From assembly GCF_000003195.3 (NCBI RefSeq), contig NC_012877.2, positions 18,623,972-18,687,971 on the forward strand: 64,000 nucleotides of DNA, read 5' to 3'. This stretch comes from Sorghum bicolor. Taxonomy: Eukaryota; Streptophyta; Magnoliopsida; Poales; Poaceae. The notes beneath the pieces are model-generated. The model was given only the letters and a program-made list of their open reading frames with translations, did not search any database and was not told the DNA's origin. The position numbers and the translations under genes are program-made. Shown here piece by piece: positions 45,686 to 56,215 of this stretch; positions within the stretch are counted from its first letter, which is position 1; each line of letters begins with the position of its first letter.

Positions 45686-45962
45686 CATGCCCCCCAATTT
45701 CGGAGTATAAAATCATTAATGCTCCAAAATTCTCCTCAGTAATGATACCTTTCCGCAATTACTTCCCTTGATTGATAATTAATTACCAAATCTAAACAAC
45801 CTCATCCCGACTCTCCTGCATATTCCTCGAATTCCTCAACTTTCCGAACCGAATCTCCCCAGAATGTGCTCATCGGCAATATTACCGTTAGAGAGGACTG
45901 CCGATGGACCGACCAAGCGATCTTGCACAGTAAGATATCTTCACCGCTCGCTGTCAAATCAC
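45686..45962 (-). other. 3'-internal Retand sequence of a second tandem unit
   Basis: It repeats 34018-34294 (CCCCCCAATTTCGGAG onward, to CTCGCTGTCAAATCAC) with few differences. It is then truncated by the Athila C LTR. Confidence 0.85.
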
Positions 45963-47559
45963 TGTTGACGGTCCTTAAGTGTCAAATTTAATTATCAAAT
46001 AAACAAAGAAAAGGATCCAAATGCAATCAACATCCAGACTTAGGGTTTTATCTGACAGAATTCCACAAGTTTTGGTGTTTGTCTATTTCTGCAGGGGGTT
46101 ATCAAGAAATAAGGAAGAAAGGCCCACACGTCGGGATTACATAGAGATATTAACGTGCCGCACAATTATCTTACATCTAGAAGACTCCAGAAGCCACGGG
46201 AAGGAAGCAGAGGCTGAACGGGGCCTGGCCCTGGGCGCCCGCCCCCCTTCTGAGTCCAAACAGGACTCTCTTTCGGGATCAATCTCCACCGACCTAAAGC
46301 ATCAAGGATAACCGTTCAATCAATGTTGGTTTGATCCAACGGCCCATATTCACTTGGAGGGACTATAAAACCAGACCCCCTGGCCCCTAGAGGAGAGAGC
46401 CTCTCAACCCTAATTCATTATTTCTCAAGGGAGAAGAAGCCTCTGATCAAGCCTAGAGCCACCACATCAATTAGACATCTAGATTAGCATAGCTACATAG
46501 GATTAGAACTAGAAGGAGTCAATCTTCGATTGGTTTCCGGATCTGTCAAGAGGATTCTTGGTAATTCTCTAATTGTTCTTCTAATTGTTCATCTTGTGCT
46601 TCAATATTATGAATATGACTTTGTTCTACTTCAATATATTGCTTATGACTTTGCTCTACTTGTTTATATTCAAGATTATATTGTTCTTTGTTTATCATAG
46701 TTATATACTTGGCTTAGTTAGATTGGATCTATATACATGTTTAGGATCGTATAGCGTTTATCCATCAGATCTATGGGTAAATGATAGATATTGTGTAGGC
46801 GTGGTGCTTATACCGTATTTATCTGCGATTGTACCCAATATGCTAGATCGTGGGGTAGTTCGTGATAGTGACAGCTTCATTGATTCTTATATAGTCCCCC
46901 TCTCGTGTATTGGGCTGGCAGAGCAACATTATTACAGTGGAGTGATTACGATGTTTCTCATATTCCTTGCTAATATCACTATGCATGGGCGTAGTCTTGT
47001 CTCGCAATGATTGCTAAGTATGCTTGCACTAACTATGATAATGCTAGACTGTATAGTTGAGAATAACTTTGGAAATATTCTTGTAGTTCGTTCTAATACC
47101 ATGCTAATGACTTTCTAGAATATCTAATTGAGGTGCTTATCATATTTATATGTGGCTAAGTTATGCTGATCAGATTAATTATCTTTGTCACTATTCATTA
47201 CTTTATATATCTTTTATGTGACACTTATCCCTGTATGAAAGAGTTAGATAAATGTTCTCAATTATACATGCAATGATAGATACTCAATCTTATATTCCAT
47301 TCTATAATCAACATTGATGGTTACTAATCCCTTCCCAGTGGTAAAAATATAAATAACGATACCTGGAATACTTCCCGTTTAAAATGCTACATCGGTATTA
47401 ATCTGTGTGCTTGCAGATCCCATTCATTATTTATTTAGATGAGCAATTGCATATTTCAATACCACGTCTCTCATGTCATGATAGGTTTGGCATTTTTGGC
47501 ACCGTTATCAGAATTAGAAAACTGTCTACTTTTGGTAATGATGTTAAGAATACCCAACA
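45963..47559 (+). repeat. Athila C 5' LTR
   Basis: It starts TGTTGACGGTCC and ends ATACCCAACA. It has a TATA box in GGACTATAAAACCAG near 46362 and a variant U5 hairpin at 47401-47418, in which a C-G pair has become T-A. A degenerate PBS-like GGCATTTTTGGCACCGTTAT lies inside near 47488. The LTR ORF at 46585-47010 is not supported as a gene. Confidence 0.87.
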
Positions 47560-47567
47560 AGCATTTT

Positions 47568-47585
47568 TGGCGCCGTTGCCGGGGA
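47568..47585 (+). promoter_or_regulatory. Athila C primer-binding site (tRNA-Asp)
   Basis: TGGCGCCGTTGCCGGGGA is the exact complement expected for the plant tRNA-Asp 3' end including CCA, eight bases after the LTR. Confidence 0.9.
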
Positions 47586-47717
47586 AGGTTGATTACTATT
47601 CAGGAATGAATATAGGATTTTGAGTTATCATTCGCATCACTAATGTGATTGAGCTTATCAATTCTCTCATACAGTTTTACCCCGATATTTTCTATCTTAT
47701 CTTATGCAGGGGAATGT

Positions 47718-49388
47718 ATGAATAGAAGACATCTTCCAAGAAATTTTGTTGACAATCCTGAAGCATTATTCAGAAAAACAAGAGCCAAGCTCAAGAAGAG
47801 ATCATCAACACTTCAGCAAGAAGCTTCATCCAATCAAGAAGTTCACCGAAACTTGTCTTCATAGTTCGAAGTCATGGCGAACAAATCAATCTGTGAGTTC
47901 TCAGTTCCCACTACGGACAACATCTGCACTGGACCTGCTGCAGAGATTGATGGCAACTTTGAGCTCAAGCCTGGACATATCAACATGGTGCAATCCAACC
48001 AGTTCTGTGGGAAGGCACACGAAGATGCTAGTGCTCATCTCCAACACTTTCTGGAGATATGCAGCACATTCACCAGATCAGGAGTCCCCAGAGATGTTAT
48101 ACTACTTCACCTCTTCCCATTCTCACTATTAGGGAGAGCGAAGCAGTGGTTCTACGCTACAAAGGAGAAGAATACTACGTGGGCACTCTGCTCCACCAAC
48201 TTTCTGGCTATGTTCTTTCCCATGGGTAAGACCAATGCTCTCCGTGGGAAAATTACAAGTTTTCAGCAACAACATGATGAATCTGTTCCAGAAGCATGGG
48301 AGCTCTTCCAAGACTATATCCTAGAATGTCCCCATCATGGAATGGAGAGCTGGCTACTGATGCAGACGTTTTATCATGGGCTCGGCAATAGTGCCCGAGA
48401 AACCATGGATGCTGCAGCTGGAGGAGCATTCCTATCACTCACCATACCACAAACCACAGCTCTTTTGGAGAAGATGGCGTCCAACCAAAGCTGGAATGAA
48501 GAAAGGACCCAGACACGCAAGAGAGGTGGAGGTATGCATCAGCTCAAGGAGGTAGACATGATGTCTGCAAAGCTAGACCTGCTCATGAAGAAGCTCGACG
48601 ATAGAGCTGGAGATAAGAAAGAAGTTATGCACATCTACGACTCTCACATGACTTGTGAGGAGTGTGGAGACACTGGACACTTAGGCAATCACTGCCCTGA
48701 GATGCTTGAGGATGTAAACTACATCAACAACAACAACAATTACTACAACCGTCCTCAACAAAATCAAGGTTGGAATCAACAGAGGCCTAACTACTCAGGT
48801 AATTATCAAGGTAACTGGAGTAACCCCGTCACTAAAGTTACTACCGACCTTCTGTCGGTCAAGAGAGGCGATCCAGGACGCCCTGTCATCCCAATCTCCA
48901 TCGGCATGGTGGACGTCCCAGAAGCACTCTGCGACTTTGGCTCTAGTGTCAACATTATGCCTAGGGTACTCTATGAAAAATTATTTACATATCCTTTATT
49001 AGAAACAACCATGTGTTTGTAGTTTGCAGATCAGATGATAAGTTCTCCAAAAGGAATATTGAAGAACCTTTGTGTCCAAGTTGGTACCTTATACGCCCCA
49101 GCAGACTTCGTAGTGGTAGAGACCGGCAATGATGTGAGGGCACCCATCATATTAGGGAGGCCATTCTTGAACACCTCGGGAGCTGTCATCTACGCCAGTG
49201 CTGCCAAGATCAGTTTCTACATCAAATGGAGAAAGGAGATGTTTTCCTTCAAGAACAAGACTACACAAATCCCAGATCAATCTAGACGTGAATCAAGGAA
49301 GAGGACCAACAGGAGGAACAGGAACAAGCAAGTGTGGACCGAGTCAGCTAAGATGGTCACTACAGTTCAAGGAGGTCAAGATCATTGA
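47718..49388 (+). pseudogene. Athila C gag and first aspartic protease
   Basis: The ATG at 47718 gives MNRRHLPRNFVDNPEALF. A TAG at 47862 replaces a Gln, and the frame continues from the Met at 47874. The capsid has AHEDASAHLQHFLEICS, LFPFSLLGRAKQWFY and CPHHGMESWLLMQTFYHGL. A CCHC knuckle reads CEECGDTGHLGNHC and is followed by an Asn/Gln-rich stretch. Protease 1 shows PISIGMVDVPEALCDFGSS, VNIMPRVLYEKL and IILGRPFLNTSGA. A TAG at 49020 after CL is again a Gln position. The frame ends in a basic tail at 49388. Confidence 0.85.
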
Positions 49389-49403
49389 CTTAAGTCACCA
49401 TTT

Positions 49404-50066
49404 CTGACCAAGAAGGATGACCCAGGAATGCCAAGCATCTATTGCTCCATAAATGGATACAACTTCTACAAGGCGACTTGTGACACCGGATGGGGCGTCA
49501 ACATAATCGCCGCAGTCACCTATCGGCTCTTGTTCGGAACCATGCCCCTGAAACCAATATACATTCAGCTCCAGATGGCAGATCAGACGTTTCGAGAGGT
49601 TAAAGGAATAGTAACTGACGTCCCTATCAAAATAGACGATCATTTTGTCTACACAGACTTTCAGGTTATTGACATGGGAGAAGACGAGTATGATCCACCC
49701 ATCATCCTTGGAAGACCGTTCCTCAGCACCGTTAAAGCAATCATCTACATTGGAACCAGAGAAGCCCATATGCACTTCCCCTCAGAGAAGGTACGCCGCT
49801 ATTTTACTGACCCTAACTATATCATTGAAGACTCTAAGCAGGTCAGGAAAAGACGCAACCGCAACCAGAGGAGACAATTCATCAAGGACGGATGGGCAGA
49901 CTATGAAGGAGAAGTGGTAAGGTTAGAAGACATACAGTTTAAACAGAATTATCCAGAGAAGACTGTAGCACCGAGTCAGGAATGGAAAGAGAAGATAACT
50001 ATACCAGAAGAGGAGGCGCTGCCGGAAGCACCGACTACGCCACCCAACGAATTCCAGGACGACTGA
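49404..50066 (+). pseudogene. Athila C second aspartic protease domain
   Basis: A second complete retropepsin-like domain starts at DDPGMPSIYCSINGYNF. It has CDTG followed by WGVNIIAAVTYRLL, then MADQTFREVKGIVTDVPIKI and PPIILGRPFLSTVKAI. It differs strongly from protease 1, having DTG where the first has DFG, so this is not a recent duplication. A charged tail (RKRRNRNQRRQF and an acidic end) leads to the stop. No RT follows. It lies in a different frame from the first domain. Confidence 0.78.
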
Positions 50067-50569
50067 GAAAACGGAGAGTCCTGTTCGGAGGACTTAAAAA
50101 CACCGAACGCCTTGCCAAGAGGTAAACTTGGTAGTTATCTTTTCCCTTTCAATTATTTTAAATAGTTTGCTTAGTTAATCATATTCATACTATCCTAGAA
50201 CAAGAGAAAATAAAAATGTGAAAAATAGTAAGCCCCATGTGAGTATACAAGTGGCATAAAACCCATAAGTACATTAACTGTGGTGGCATAAAAATAAAAT
50301 AAATATTTCTTTTCTGCTTTATAAAATGAAAATATAAAAATAAGGAGTAATAGTTATTGAGAGGCTCAACATGATGAGGCTAGATATTTATGCTAACACT
50401 TAATCAGTTCCACAAAGCTTTGTTGTCTATTTGAGTTCCACAGAATTTAAGAATCAGGAAGACTAGCAGACGGAGGACATTCTAATCGCTGTCAGGGTAC
50501 TGCCGACTTTCAAATACACCTCTACCACCTGCTAGCTACATCAAGAGAAATTACGTCAAAATTCAGCTT

Positions 50570-50585
50570 GGGGGAGAGCACCCCC
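50570..50585 (+). other. Hairpin with PPT-like core in Athila C
   Basis: GGGGG-AGAGCA-CCCCC forms within CAGCTTGGGGGAGAGC, a copy of the polypurine tract, about 500 bases after the protease stop. It corresponds to the hairpins at 11951 and 14395. Confidence 0.5.
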
Positions 50586-51395
50586 ATTTATCCCGATAAG
50601 TATTTCTATCTATCTTTATACTTATATTATATTAAATTATAGATATACATAACTATGGAAAACCAAATAAAGATTTTATACTTATATATATCCTTTGCTT
50701 AGTTTAATAAATAAATAAAGTGGCTATGCTAAACTGAATCTAAATAAAACTCTAGCATGGATATGATGAATAGTTGCTCTGCCTAATTTTTTCAAATTTG
50801 AGGTCTCTCTCAAGTGGCATAACAGTTATAATTTAAAGCTTGCTCTAAACTTGAACTTGTCGGAAGAGTACCTGATCAAAAGTCTAAGTTGTTAATGGAT
50901 ATGATATGGGAAGGTTGAGCTGCTGTTTATCTGTTCCTAGAGATGCTAGAATTTTGGAGAATTTTATCTTTGAAAATCTTTAAAATAACACATGTTGAGT
51001 ACCTGTATGATGAGAGTTTAAATTCCTACCACAGCCATATATACATGCTTGCTAGACTTTGAGCCACACATTTACTTTTTACTGCTTATGAGCATTGAGT
51101 GTGGTCAAGCTGTGTAGACCCTTAGGAGCTTGTCATGCGGTTAAAATCAAGATTCACTTGCACGTTCACTCATACATGCTGCTTCTACTCTGGAAGTACA
51201 CATCCACATACATCCACTCCTTTCCATCTCCAGATTCACCCAAACTATATTCTACTCCTATCCAGGAGAGAATAGCCAAAAAGATTATCCTATCCCTGTT
51301 ATTCCCTATGAAATAAATGCTCGAGTTATCTTGGTTACTACCACTTGCTATATTATTTCACGAGATGAGTGCTCTAAAAAAAGAGAGAAAGGTTA

Positions 51396-51431
51396 TGAGG
51401 AAATAAAAAGAGGCAAGTGCCCAGAACCTCG
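51396..51431 (+). ncRNA. Conserved structured module of Athila 3' region (copy C)
   Basis: TGAGG and CCTCG form the outer stem with one T-G wobble. The inner stem is GGC-AAGT-GCC. Spacer AAATAAAAAG and flanking text are shared with copies A and B. Confidence 0.55.
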
Positions 51432-52156
51432 AAAGAAAAAAAAAGTGAGACAAGAGGTAAAAATGGACAAGTATCCGATAGTAGAATTAGGGGTACAAGA
51501 TACCCACCTGAGAGAAAAGAAAAAGAAAATGTAGAGCATCTCATTCTCCTCAAAAGTTTCAAAGAGCAAGAAAGGCATGTATCCCCTCAAAAGAGCACAA
51601 GTAGAATTAGACTTTTACCATTGTTATCACCATCATCACCATACACTATTCATTCGCCACACATGCACATCTTGATTTGAGTTATTGACATGTTTCTCTG
51701 GATCCATGGTTTGACTATGCAATAAATGTCTTGTAAGTGTGTATACTTTATCTCCCACCTATGAGCTCCAGATATCAAAGCCTTATTAGAGTAGGATGAG
51801 AGAGAAGGCAATATCATCACTGCCTTAGTGAGGATCCAGAAATACCACAAAAGAGAGAATTAAGAGAGTCATACAAGGAATCTTTGAGTTTTATTTTAAA
51901 AATCTGCAAAAACTCCAGAGCTATAGTTGATCAAAGAACAAGAGACATGGTGCTTGACTTAACCATTCTATCTTTTAACTACTCAAGACATAAGGGACGG
52001 TTGCAAGCCCAATGGTGAAAGGTAAAATGAGTAAGTTTTAAGTCTTAATAGTTTACTCTAACTCAGAGATAAGACCTTGTTTGAAAGCATGTGTACCGTC
52101 AACTTTCTAAGGCATTGCAGCAATTCTATCCTTGCTTAGGGACGAGCAAGAGGTAA

Positions 52157-52169
52157 GCTTGGGGGAGAT
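52157..52169 (+). promoter_or_regulatory. Athila C polypurine tract
   Basis: GCTTGGGGGAGAT directly precedes the 3' LTR start. Confidence 0.85.
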
Positions 52170-53469
52170 TGTTGACGGTCCTTAAGTATCAAATTTAATC
52201 ATCAAATAAATAAAGAAAAGGATCCAAATGCAACCAACACCCAGACTTAGGGTTTTATCTGATAGAATTCCACGAGTTTTGGTGTTTGTCTATTTCTGCA
52301 GGGGGTTATCAGGAAATATGGAGCAAAGGCCCACACGTCGGGTTTACATAGAGATATTAACATGTGTGGCAATTTTCTATCATCTAGAAGACTCCAGAAG
52401 CCACGAGAACAAACGGGAGGTCGAGCGGACCCGGGGGCACGGCGCCCACCCTCCCCCCTAGGGCGCCCGCCCTGTTATAGGAACCAATCAGGCTCCGTCT
52501 CACGGATTATGCTCCACCGCCTTTGAGGATCAAGGAAAACCATGCGATTAAGGTCGGTTTGATCCGACGGCCCACGTTCATTTGAGGGGGCTATATAAGC
52601 AGGGCCCCTGGCCCCTACAGGAGGCATCCCTATTCATAATTCATAGACAGAGCAAAAGCTAGGGTTTAGAGATGAGAGCTCTCCTCTCCTCTCTTCTCTA
52701 AGCTAGAGTAGATCTAGATTGTAGTGAGATGGAGAGCGAGGGAGGATTGAAGGAGAGGCCGGCCTATCGGTTCTTCCTCCGGTTGTACTTCACCATGATC
52801 AAGCTTGCTCATGGGATGACTCTGGTAATCTACTTCTATTTCATTATGCAATTACTATCCATGTATGATCTGGTTCACAGCTCTTTTGAGTACTTTTAAT
52901 CTATAGGACCCTATAGGTTAGAGTTGTAGTATAGGTGTAAGTGTGGTGCTTAGACCTAGATTACTTGTGGATATCCCCTGTCTAGCCGAATCGTGTGGTA
53001 GGCCACGTAGGTGATAGCTATGTTGGTCCTCTGTAGTCCACCTCCCGTTAGCAGGACTGGTAGGGTTTATCGGCCTATGGATAAGCATCCTTTGTGGTGT
53101 ATTCTTATCACGTAGTTCGTCCCAGACATAGACATACCCCTTTGAAGTAGAGAAACCATAGTTATCCTCTCTATTCTCCTACCATCGTCCATATACTAGA
53201 TTGCTCTACTCTCTATTCCCAAATTATCACCCATTGTTATCTTACCTTTAATATTGTTCTTATTCAATTCTGCTATCTAGGTTAAGTTAGAGCATAGATC
53301 AGTTCTCCTGTTTCCCTGTGGATACAATAAAACCTTTAACCGGGTAAAAGCTATAACGGTATCCGTGCGCTTGCGGAATTATCTGTGTGCGTATAAATAC
53401 CATAGTACACTCTAGTGTCATTCTAGGGATGACAACCTAGTATTCAAGTGGTGTTAGCAAGTGTCAACA
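52170..53469 (+). repeat. Athila C 3' LTR
   Basis: It runs TGTTGACGGTCC...GTGTCAACA with TATA in GGGCTATATAAGCAG near 52590. Beyond U3 it resembles the 5' LTR poorly. The U5 hairpin at 53361-53378 lacks the terminal pair. Confidence 0.87.
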
Positions 53470-54155
53470 ATGATCTTTATCAAAAGTACAAGGAAGAAGC
53501 CTTCTGGTCCAAACTTGGCTTAGATCCAAATGGTGAGCTTAAATCACTCTCTTTAATAAACAAGACTCACCCAAGTTTGGTGGAAGACATAGATGAGACA
53601 AATCCTAGAGACACCAATCCATGGGAAATCTTGGATAATAAAACATCTAATGGCTGTCATAGGTATAGAATATAGAGACAAACTTTTTTCCTATAGACAT
53701 CTAGGAAGAAACACGCGTGGATATTGAAAAGGAAGATGACATCAATGAGCATGGAAATTACTTCGTTGACACCTCATTAAATCCATGTTCATTTATGAAG
53801 TCTCCTGAACTAACTAGTCTCTCTAACATTGCTAGATCTTCAACCCCCTCATTTTAACTGTTCCTAAAAACATTGAAAGGGTGGTTGTAGATGCATATGT
53901 TTATCATAAGTATTGTAGGTCCTGTAGTGATAATATTGAGATGGGTACACGAAGGTTGGTGTTGTAGGGGAAACCACCTCACCACTTTGAAGCATAAGTA
54001 GAAGGTTTCCTCAGGACGAGTTTGTGTCCTAAAAGAAGCACTCTTGAGAGAACAAAGCTTGCACCTTTTTCTGTAGTGCCCTTGAGCATAGAGATATATG
54101 AGAATAGTCCTTTGGGTATTTTTGAAACTAACCATTCTAGAAGAAAGGATCAAGA
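53470..54155 (+). other. Unidentified degenerate coding-like sequence
   Basis: A 75-codon frame (reading NDLYQKYKEEAFWSKLGLD near its start) ends at 53675. Later fragments on the plus strand read as protein-like text with stops (YFVDTSLNPCSFMKSPEL; LCPKRSTLERTKLAPFSVV). I do not recognise the family. It may be the internal region of another retroelement that hosted the flanking insertions. Confidence 0.35.
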
Positions 54156-55767
54156 TGCCCAAGAGGGGGGTGAATTGGGCTTCTCTAAAAATTTAAGCAA
54201 CCTATAAGCCTTAATTCAACCCTTGTGCCTATGTGTGTTCTAGAGAGCTACCGGATAAAAGTTTTTCAACCTAGTTCCAATCCTATTCTAGCATGGAAAT
54301 TCTAAGAATGTAAATTACTCAAAGAAAATGCTAGAATGTAAAGGACGAGAGGAAGAGGAACGCGGCGTTGTTTTGGCCGAGTTATCGGAGAGTCACCACT
54401 CTCCACTAGTCCTCGTTGGAGCACCCGCACAAGGGTCTTGCTCCCCCTTGGTCCACAAAAGGACCAAGTGCTCGCTATGGGCTGATTCTTTGACACTCTG
54501 TCATGGTGAATCACCCACAACCGCTCACAAGCATGACACGAGCCACCCACAAGAACACTGGATGATCTTCGTGCCTTCAATCACCACCGAACCATCTAAG
54601 GTGATGGCGATCACCAAGAGTATCAAGCAAAGAACCCTCACTTGACCCAATCAAGGCACTAGATAGTGGTGGATGCACACTTGAACTCTTGGAACTCATT
54701 AGAGAAGGACCTCTCAAGAAATCACTTAATTCTCAATCCTCTATAGGCTCTTGCTTCTCTCTTGCACCACAAGGTGTTTCTCAGCTTAACAAATGGGCAA
54801 GATAGCTCTCTTGGATGAGGTGAAGGAGTATAAATACTCCCCATCAAGTCTAAGGGTTGGCCACTCGAATTCAACAGAAAACGAGTGCACCGTACGCCCT
54901 TTATGTTGCACCGGATGCACTCCACAGAGAGTTCGGTGCAGCTCGAACGACTAGCTGTACTTCGCAAAGAACTAACCAAGTAATCATCAATCAAAGCACT
55001 GAGTTTAGAATAGTCACATGTCAAGTTACAATTTCAGAGGCTATAACTTGATATATCTCATAGTAAAAGTTATATAGTACGTAATTTGTGCTCTCATATT
55101 ACTGAAACACCAAATCGTATAATTAACTTTAACTTTTTGCCTATAATAATTATATAATTATGCAGATGGTAATAAGCCTCAACTACAATCGGTAGGCACC
55201 AAAGCTACAATCCAGATGAGTTTGTGTCCTAACCCTAGGCACTCAGCGCGTTGGCTCAACTCCAGCATACACCAGACGCGCCAACAGTCACGCTGTGGCA
55301 TCCAGTGCCAGCGTCTGGTGCTACTACTCAACCAACACTTCATCGAATCACAAACTTTCCAAAACAATGTTTGGTTCTCTTGATCTAAGGACTTTCTCAG
55401 AGCTGCCTAGCTAGAGCTAGATTTATCAAGTGTGCACCACACCTAAACCTAAAGCCTTGTCTAGGTCAAGCTACCCGTTCAATGCCCCCCTTAATAGTAC
55501 AGTTAAAGGAAAACAAAGTCCTAAACTACTCTAAGTGCCCTTCAACTCCAAATGGCACTTAGACCTAGTCTAGTCTTGACGATGTCCAACAATCCTTTGA
55601 AAACCAAAAACGATTTCCACCATTAAGTAGGCATGAATGACTTAGTCCATCAATCACCATTATCATGACCTAACTCAAATGACTTTGCCGCTGCAAAACA
55701 CATGTTAGTCATAGTAATTAACATTGTCATTAATTACCAAAACTAACTAGGGGCCTAGATGCTTTCA
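54156..55767 (-). repeat. Copia D 3' LTR
   Basis: On the plus strand it runs TGCCCAAGAGGGGGG...GATGCTTTCA. The ends are TG/CA, and the text AGAGGGGGGTGAATTGGG is typical of SIRE-type LTR ends. On the minus strand CCAAAAAGTGGGAGAT lies just before the LTR as the PPT. ORFs here (e.g. 54328-54645) are not believed. Confidence 0.7.
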
Positions 55768-56215
55768 ATCTCCCACTTTTTGGTGATTAATGACAATAAC
55801 CTCGAGTATATTTGAGAAATGAGGTTTTCAACAGCTTGGTCTATATAAGCATGAGACAAAAAGAACAAAAGAGATTAGAGACATGGTTATATCAACCAAG
55901 CCTAACATCTTGCATCCAAATGTGTGAGTCGAGCACAATGGGATAAACATATGGCTCATAAGGAATCAAAGTAAAAATGCAGAAGCAAAAACAATATGAG
56001 CCAAAACACATGACATAGATGAATATAACAATGTAGCACACATGTCATGTCTCACAACCATCAAGCAAAGTATACCACATAATGCAAAAAGATAAACATG
56101 ATGCATGAAGAGTGTATCACATAAAGAATCAAAAAACAACTCACACGCTCCCCCTAAATCTAACATACTCTCCCTCTCCCCCTTTGGCATCAAGCGCCAA
56201 AAAACCTAAGCATCT
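55768..56215 (-). other. Copia D 3' untranslated region
   Basis: This is AT-rich sequence without coding potential between the post-pol ORF and the LTR. It contains CTCCCCCTAAATC and CTCTCCCCCTTTGGCATC pyrimidine tracts that are purine tracts on the element strand. Confidence 0.5.

Larger units (their letters stand above)
33303..45962 (-). mobile_element. Retand A: Tat-lineage Ty3/gypsy element with an antisense gene
   Basis: On the minus strand, from 44955 down, come Gag, protease, RT, RNase H, a second RNase H and integrase. Two RNase H domains mark the Tat lineage. A plus-strand spliced gene lies between integrase and the 3' LTR, as known for Retand/Grande-type elements. LTRs are at 33303-34017 and 44965-45685. 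Sequence 45686-45962 repeats the region that follows the left LTR, so the element comes from a tandem array sharing LTRs. It is cut at 45962 by Athila C. Confidence 0.87.
50067..52156 (+). other. Athila C 3' non-coding region
   Basis: It contains no gene I can support and no second ORF like that of Athila B. It has a PPT-like hairpin at 50570-50585, text shared with Athila B (AAGCTGTGTAGACCCTTAGG), the structured module at 51396-51431 and a GGGTA-CAAGA-TACCC hairpin near 51491-51506. GGGACGAGCAAGAGGTAAG precedes the PPT. Confidence 0.6.
45963..53469 (+). mobile_element. Athila C: pol-less, chimeric Athila-family element
   Basis: It has a 5' LTR (1597 bases), tRNA-Asp primer-binding site, gag with two protease domains, a long 3' non-coding region, PPT and 3' LTR (1300 bases). 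The LTRs agree only through U3 and then differ in length and sequence. The flanks ATCAC and ATGAT do not match, and the right flank is not the continuation of the Retand host. Recombination between two elements is the simplest explanation. Confidence 0.82.

Noticed and set aside
54328..54645. ORF in the copia D LTR as a small gene
   Set aside because: It is inside the LTR, overlapped by a similar ORF on the other strand, with no domain.
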